Position numbers and translations under genes: made by a program
Notes under the pieces: model-generated
What the model was told of the DNA's origin: nothing
Database searches by the model: none
What the model saw: the letters and a program-made list of their open reading frames with translations, nothing else
In this document: piece by piece, positions 6,287-9,397 of the stretch
How the letters are laid out: the number at the start of each line of letters is the position of its first letter
Numbering within the stretch: the first letter of the stretch is position 1
Assembly (NCBI GenBank): GCA_017881985.1
Contig: JADGQH010000114.1
Coordinates: forward strand, 1-9,397
Direction: 5' to 3'
DNA length: 9,397 nucleotides
Source: Chloroflexota bacterium
GTDB taxonomy: Bacteria; Chloroflexota; Limnocylindria; Limnocylindrales; CSP1-4

Positions 6287-7449
6287 AGCGCCACCTCGCG
6301 CCCGTCCAGCATGAGACGAGCCAGCCGGAGCGCGTCCCGCAGCTCGAGCGACTCGTCGTGCCGGTCGCTGGCCTCGGCCTCGGCGATGGATGCCTGCAGG
6401 TCGCGCACGAGGGCCCCGGCGATCGTGTCCGGCGGCGGAGGCGGCCCCTCGGGAAGCGCGGCGGCGGCGCCATCCCGAACGCGGAGCCGGAAGAAGCGCT
6501 CCGCGAGCTCGCGCTCGACTTCGTCCGGCGCCACGTCCAGGTCGTCGCGACGGACGCCGATCAGGCGGACGTCGAGCACCAGGTCGGGGTCCGCCAGGCG
6601 CGTGATCTGCTCCACCAGGGCGGGCTGTCCCGCGAGCGTCCCGGCGTCGACCTCCAGGCGTTCGAACCGGGTCCGTCCGACGCGGCGCTCCTCGACCGTG
6701 ACGTGGCGGGCACCGGCGCGCTCGTCGAGCGTGACGAGCAGGACGACGCCCGCCCGGTCCTGGTCGACCGCGACCGGCTCGGGCGCGCCGCTGTAGGCCC
6801 ACGCGGTCCCGCCCGCCTGGCCGCGCTGCGTCGAATGCCAGTGGCCGAGGGCGAGGTAGTCGAGGTGCGAGGCGGTGATCTCGGCGGTCGTGAAGACCAC
6901 CTCGTCCGCGTCGGTCTTGCCAGGGATGGCAAGCGACCCGTGGATCAGCCCGACATGCCAGCGCGCTCGACCATCGGGAGCCGCGTCGAAGCCGGCGAGC
7001 GGGCTGCGCGGCGCGCGCTTGGTCGGGAAGACGAACCCGTGGATCGCGAGGTCGAGGATCCCGTAGACGACGTCCGGGCGCTCCGGGGTGAGGACCACCA
7101 GGCGGTCCGAGTCCGGCAGCAGGCCCGCCATCGCGGCAAGATCGTAGGCGCGATAGACGGAGGCGCGGTCGTACACGTCATGCGTGCCGGGGATGATGAC
7201 CACGCGGATGGCGGCATCGGTCAGGCGCTTGAGCTCCGCAACGGTGCGCTCCACCGAGCGTCGCGGCTGCGTGTTGGAGTCGAACAGGTCGCCGGCCACC
7301 AGCAGCACGTCGGCCTTCTCGGCGAGGGCAAGGTCGACGGTGGCGCGGAACGCGGCGAACTGGCGCTCGCGCTGGGCCGCGGCCTGGTTTCCCAGGTCCG
7401 TGTGCCGGGCGCCGAGGTGCACGTCGGCCGTGTGGATCAGGCGCAGCAT
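6283..7449 (-). CDS. Mre11/SbcD-like metallophosphoesterase DNA nuclease, YhaO type
   Basis: A 388-residue calcineurin-like phosphoesterase of the SbcD/Mre11/YhaO group, two-metal nucleases that process DNA ends. Motifs in order: DVH at 9-11; GDLFD at 53-57; GTHD at 88-91, where the family normally has GNHD; GLIHG with His170; and GHWH at 202-205. A C-terminal capping region (about 240-388) contains a Pro-rich stretch (PEGPPPPPD) and ends in charged helices, probably the ATPase contact. The ATG at 7449 puts the first strand MLRLIHTADVHLG at the very N-terminus as in the family; an ATG at 7458 would add three residues. Longer upstream extensions are Arg/Ser-rich and unlike the family. A CACAAT hexamer lies seven bases before the ATG and no Shine-Dalgarno is present, so the mRNA may be leaderless. 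Its stop overlaps the ATPase start by four bases, implying a complex with balanced synthesis. Confidence 0.92.
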   Translation of the reverse strand: MLRLIHTADVHLGARHTDLGNQAAAQRERQFAAFRATVDLALAEKADVLLVAGDLFDSNTQPRRSVERTVAELKRLTDAAIRVVIIPGTHDVYDRASVYRAYDLAAMAGLLPDSDRLVVLTPERPDVVYGILDLAIHGFVFPTKRAPRSPLAGFDAAPDGRARWHVGLIHGSLAIPGKTDADEVVFTTAEITASHLDYLALGHWHSTQRGQAGGTAWAYSGAPEPVAVDQDRAGVVLLVTLDERAGARHVTVEERRVGRTRFERLEVDAGTLAGQPALVEQITRLADPDLVLDVRLIGVRRDDLDVAPDEVERELAERFFRLRVRDGAAAALPEGPPPPPDTIAGALVRDLQASIAEAEASDRHDESLELRDALRLARLMLDGREVAL

Positions 7450-7754
7450 CCCGGGCATTGTGCCGCATCCGGCGGGCGTTGCCCGAGTGCGTGTGCGATC
7501 CGAGCTGCAGCACCCCGAATGAGGCCTGCCCGCGACTCCGCTCGCCGGGCGCCTCACATCACAGCAGGAGCGCAGTGGCCGCGCTGTCGCGCTGCCGCTC
7601 CGGGGTTGCGCGCGGCCCATGCGACGGTGATGGCTGAGGCCCGTGCGGGCAGGTTATCCCGCCTTGGCGTACTCTCGACCGCGGATCGGCTCGCGCGTCC
7701 TGACCTCGCCGCCCAGCCGGGCGGCCATCACGAGTGGCTCCTTCCGGGTATCTG
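7450..7754. other. Divergent intergenic region between nuclease operon and PAS sensor gene
   Basis: This 305-base region holds the 5' ends of two divergent genes. No tRNA, riboswitch core or convincing small gene is seen. It contains an 8-base perfect stem, GGCCGCGC at 7577-7584 with GCGCGGCC at 7610-7617 (25-base loop). A 9-base inverted pair, CCTGCCCGC at 7525-7533 and GCGGGCAGG at 7645-7653, is more than 100 bases apart. A TACTCT hexamer at 7670-7675 on the plus strand could be a -10 for the PAS gene, giving a leader of about 70 bases. It has no good -35. In DNA this GC-rich such pairs may be chance. Confidence 0.5.
7457..7462 (-). promoter_or_regulatory. Putative -10 hexamer CACAAT for the nuclease-ATPase-transporter operon
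   Basis: On the minus strand CACAAT (four of six matches to TATAAT) lies seven bases before the nuclease ATG at 7449. The geometry matches the TACACT and TACAGT sites of the other two minus-strand units. No ribosome site or clear -35 box is seen. It overlaps the alternative ATG at 7458, which would argue against that start if the site is real. Confidence 0.35.
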
Positions 7755-9397
7755 ATGAGCGAGCATCGGAGACGGGTGCGTCAGGCCGCACCCTCCCCCG
7801 CGGACATGCAAAGGACGGATGTCGCGGCAACGCGCCCGCCCGCTGCTGCGGCGACGAGCTCCGACAATACCGAGACGCTGCCCCACGACATGGACCTCCA
7901 CCGCTCGATCATCGATCACATGGTGGAGGGCGTCGCGTATTGCCGGATGCTGTTCGACGACGAAGGGCGACCTGTCGACTACATCAACGTGGACGTCAAC
8001 CCGGCGTTCGTGGAGCTGACCGGCCTGCGAGATGCTGTCGGCAGCCGGATCACGGAGGCCATCCCGGGCATCCGGGAGGCGAACCCGGAGCTCTTCGAGA
8101 TCTACGGTCGGGTGACCCGGACCGGCATCCCCGAGCAGTTCGAGACCTACGTGCCAGGCCTCGCGCGGTGGTACTCGGTGCGGGCCTTCCGCCCGCAGCC
8201 GGAGCACTTCGCGGCGGTCTTCGAGAACATCACGGAACGGAAGCTCGGCGAGCAGGCGCTGCGTGCGTCCGAAGCGCGCATGCGCGGAGCGCTGGACGTG
8301 ATGCTCGACCCGTTTCTCGTCTGTGCCTCCATCCGCAGTGCCGACGGGACCATCACGGGCTTCCGGGCGGTCTTCGCCAATCGCGCAGCCGAGGCGTTCA
8401 TGGGTCGAATGCCCGACACCCTGTCGGGCGCGCCGGTGCCCGACCGGATGCCATACCTGGGCACCGCGCCGTTCTTCGAGACGTTTCGTGCCGTCGTCGA
8501 GACCGGCGAGCCGTGGACGAAGGAGGACGTGGAGTTCCTCGTCCCGGGCTCGGACGGGTCCCCGACGAGAGGCGTGATCGACATCCAGGTCGCCAGCTTC
8601 GACGACGGGTTCTTCGCAACCTGGCGCGACGTGACGGAGCGCACAGCCTCTGCCGAGGCCCTGCACCAGAGCGAGCATCGCTTCCGGCAGTTCTTCGAAC
8701 GGACCCCCGACTACGTGTACCTGGTCTCCCTCGATGGGCGGCTGATCGACGCGAATCCGGCGGCAGGGGAGGCGCTCGGATACGTGCATGACGAGCTCGT
8801 TGGCATGTCGGTCGAGACGATCTACGCGCCCGAGTCCCGGGGGAGCATGGCCGAGCTCTTCGAGCGGTGGAGCAAGACAGGCCCGATCGCCAACCTGGAA
8901 CAGGTCCTCCTGACGCGCGAAGGCGAGCGACGCACGGTCCTCCTGAGCGCATCGATGATCAGGGACGGTGGCGGGCGGCCCCTCTATTTCCTCGGGGTGC
9001 AGCGCGACATCACCGAGCTTCGGGAGGCGCAGGCGGACGCGGACCTCGAGCTGCGCCTCAGCGCGGTCCTCACCGAGAGCCTCCAGTCCATTCCCGACGG
9101 GGCGGGCGTTGTGGAAGCCGCGCAGGTGATCTGTGACCAGCTCGCCACGCTCCCCTTCGTCGACACCGCGACGGTGCAGGCGTTCCTCGGGGCCCGCGAC
9201 GTACAGAACATCGCCCAGAGTGCCCCGGTCGGGTACCCGGTGCCAGTGGGCACGTTCCTGCCCCCGATTCGCGCTGCGGTCGTGCGCGAGCGGGCAGCCC
9301 GCGGAGCCTGGGCGGAGTACGTGTCCGAGGATCCGGCCGACGGCTGGATGCCGGGCACGATCGCGAGCGGGCTCAAGGCGCTTGCCTTCGGGCCGAT
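7755..9397 (+). CDS. Multi-PAS/GAF sensory protein (3' end cut by window edge)
   Basis: A 547-residue open frame runs off the right edge. Residues 1-45 are a charged, then Ala/Pro-rich, low-complexity tail. PAS1 covers about 48-165 (HMVEGVAYCR ... VFENITERK), PAS2 about 170-300 (FANRAAEAFMG ... WRDVTERT) and PAS3 about 305-425 (FFERTPDYVYLVSLDG ... QRDITELREA). Each ends in the D[IV]TER/E-type linker that begins a signalling helix. A GAF domain starts near 446 (GVVEAAQVICDQLA) and is incomplete. No signal peptide or membrane helix is seen, so the protein is cytoplasmic. The missing C-terminus should carry the output domain: histidine kinase, GGDEF/EAL or another; this cannot be told here. The ATG at 7755 is the most upstream ATG in frame; ATG at 7806 or 7890 would still keep all PAS domains. 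No Shine-Dalgarno precedes any of them, so the start is uncertain. It is divergent from the nuclease operon. Confidence 0.85.
   Translation, partial: MSEHRRRVRQAAPSPADMQRTDVAATRPPAAAATSSDNTETLPHDMDLHRSIIDHMVEGVAYCRMLFDDEGRPVDYINVDVNPAFVELTGLRDAVGSRITEAIPGIREANPELFEIYGRVTRTGIPEQFETYVPGLARWYSVRAFRPQPEHFAAVFENITERKLGEQALRASEARMRGALDVMLDPFLVCASIRSADGTITGFRAVFANRAAEAFMGRMPDTLSGAPVPDRMPYLGTAPFFETFRAVVETGEPWTKEDVEFLVPGSDGSPTRGVIDIQVASFDDGFFATWRDVTERTASAEALHQSEHRFRQFFERTPDYVYLVSLDGRLIDANPAAGEALGYVHDELVGMSVETIYAPESRGSMAELFERWSKTGPIANLEQVLLTREGERRTVLLSASMIRDGGGRPLYFLGVQRDITELREAQADADLELRLSAVLTESLQSIPDGAGVVEAAQVICDQLATLPFVDTATVQAFLGARDVQNIAQSAPVGYPVPVGTFLPPIRAAVVRERAARGAWAEYVSEDPADGWMPGTIASGLKALAFGP

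Noticed and set aside
3866..6796. Very long plus-strand open frame (976 codons) opposite the ATPase gene
   Set aside because: It mirrors the codon pattern of the minus-strand ATPase and EamA genes; the translation is Arg/Pro/Gly-rich without domains. The minus strand has clear Walker, signature and phosphoesterase motifs.
6287..6802. N-terminal extension of the ATPase frame to 6802
   Set aside because: The extension runs opposite/within the nuclease gene in another frame and is Arg/Gly/Pro-rich. The GTG at 6286 overlaps the nuclease stop and immediately begins the conserved first strand before Walker A.
7450..7620. N-terminal extension of the nuclease to 7620
   Set aside because: The added residues are Arg/Ser/Cys-rich and unlike the family, whose first strand starts within a few residues of the N-terminus.
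7525..7653. 9-base inverted repeat pair in the divergent intergenic region
   Set aside because: The arms are over 100 bases apart and purely GC-rich, so chance pairing is likely; no palindromic operator or attachment-site pattern was found.
6358..7755. Plus-strand open frame of 465 codons opposite the nuclease gene
   Set aside because: Antisense shadow of a gene with intact catalytic motifs; low-complexity Arg/Ala/Gly translation and no recognisable domain.
7728..8789. Minus-strand open frame of 353 codons opposite the PAS sensor
   Set aside because: The plus strand encodes ordered PAS domains with conserved linkers; the minus frame is a GC-bias shadow.
1..9397. Defence island, CRISPR array, mobile element or toxin-antitoxin pair
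   Set aside because: No spaced direct repeats, transposase, integrase, terminal inverted repeats or toxin-like small pairs were found; composition is even across the window.

Overview
The window is GC-rich bacterial DNA (about 70% G+C by eye) in which nearly every base is coding and synonymous positions are strongly G/C-biased. Several start codons have no Shine-Dalgarno sequence but carry a TANNNT-like -10 hexamer 6-8 bases upstream, which suggests leaderless transcripts. With the gene content, this fits a high-GC soil or freshwater lineage such as Chloroflexota (Limnocylindria-like) or Actinomycetota. That placement is inference; there is no marker gene here. No tRNA, rRNA, insertion sequence, CRISPR array or phage gene is visible.

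Layout. (1) Positions 1-1077, minus: an MFS efflux-type transporter cut by the left edge. (2) Positions 1140-1619, plus: a GNAT acetyltransferase, divergent from the MFS gene. (3) Positions 1623-3146, minus: a candidate small ORF, a lipoprotein, and a P-loop kinase-like protein, probably one transcription unit that converges on the GNAT gene with 3 bases between stops. (4) Positions 3244-7449, minus: a probable three-gene operon of an Mre11/SbcD-type nuclease, an SbcC/YhaN-type ATPase and an EamA (DMT) transporter. The first two genes overlap by four bases (GTGA). The transporter appears to start at a non-canonical ATC codon behind a good Shine-Dalgarno. (5) Positions 7450-7754: a 305-base divergent intergenic region. 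(6) Positions 7755-9397, plus: a large cytoplasmic sensor with three PAS domains and the start of a GAF domain, cut by the right edge.

The centre of interest is the nuclease/ATPase pair. It has the architecture of SbcCD/Mre11-Rad50, but the ATPase has no cysteine and hence no CxxC zinc hook. Instead, a two-helix hydrophobic hairpin sits at the midpoint of its coiled coil, as expected for a membrane-attached YhaN/YhaO-type complex. The nuclease has GTHD where GNHD is usual, and the ATPase lacks the switch histidine. The complex may therefore act at the membrane with altered chemistry. Its coupling to an EamA transporter is suggestive but functionally unexplained. The other genes (MFS, GNAT, lipoprotein, kinase-like, PAS sensor) look like ordinary chromosomal genes with no obvious joint pathway.
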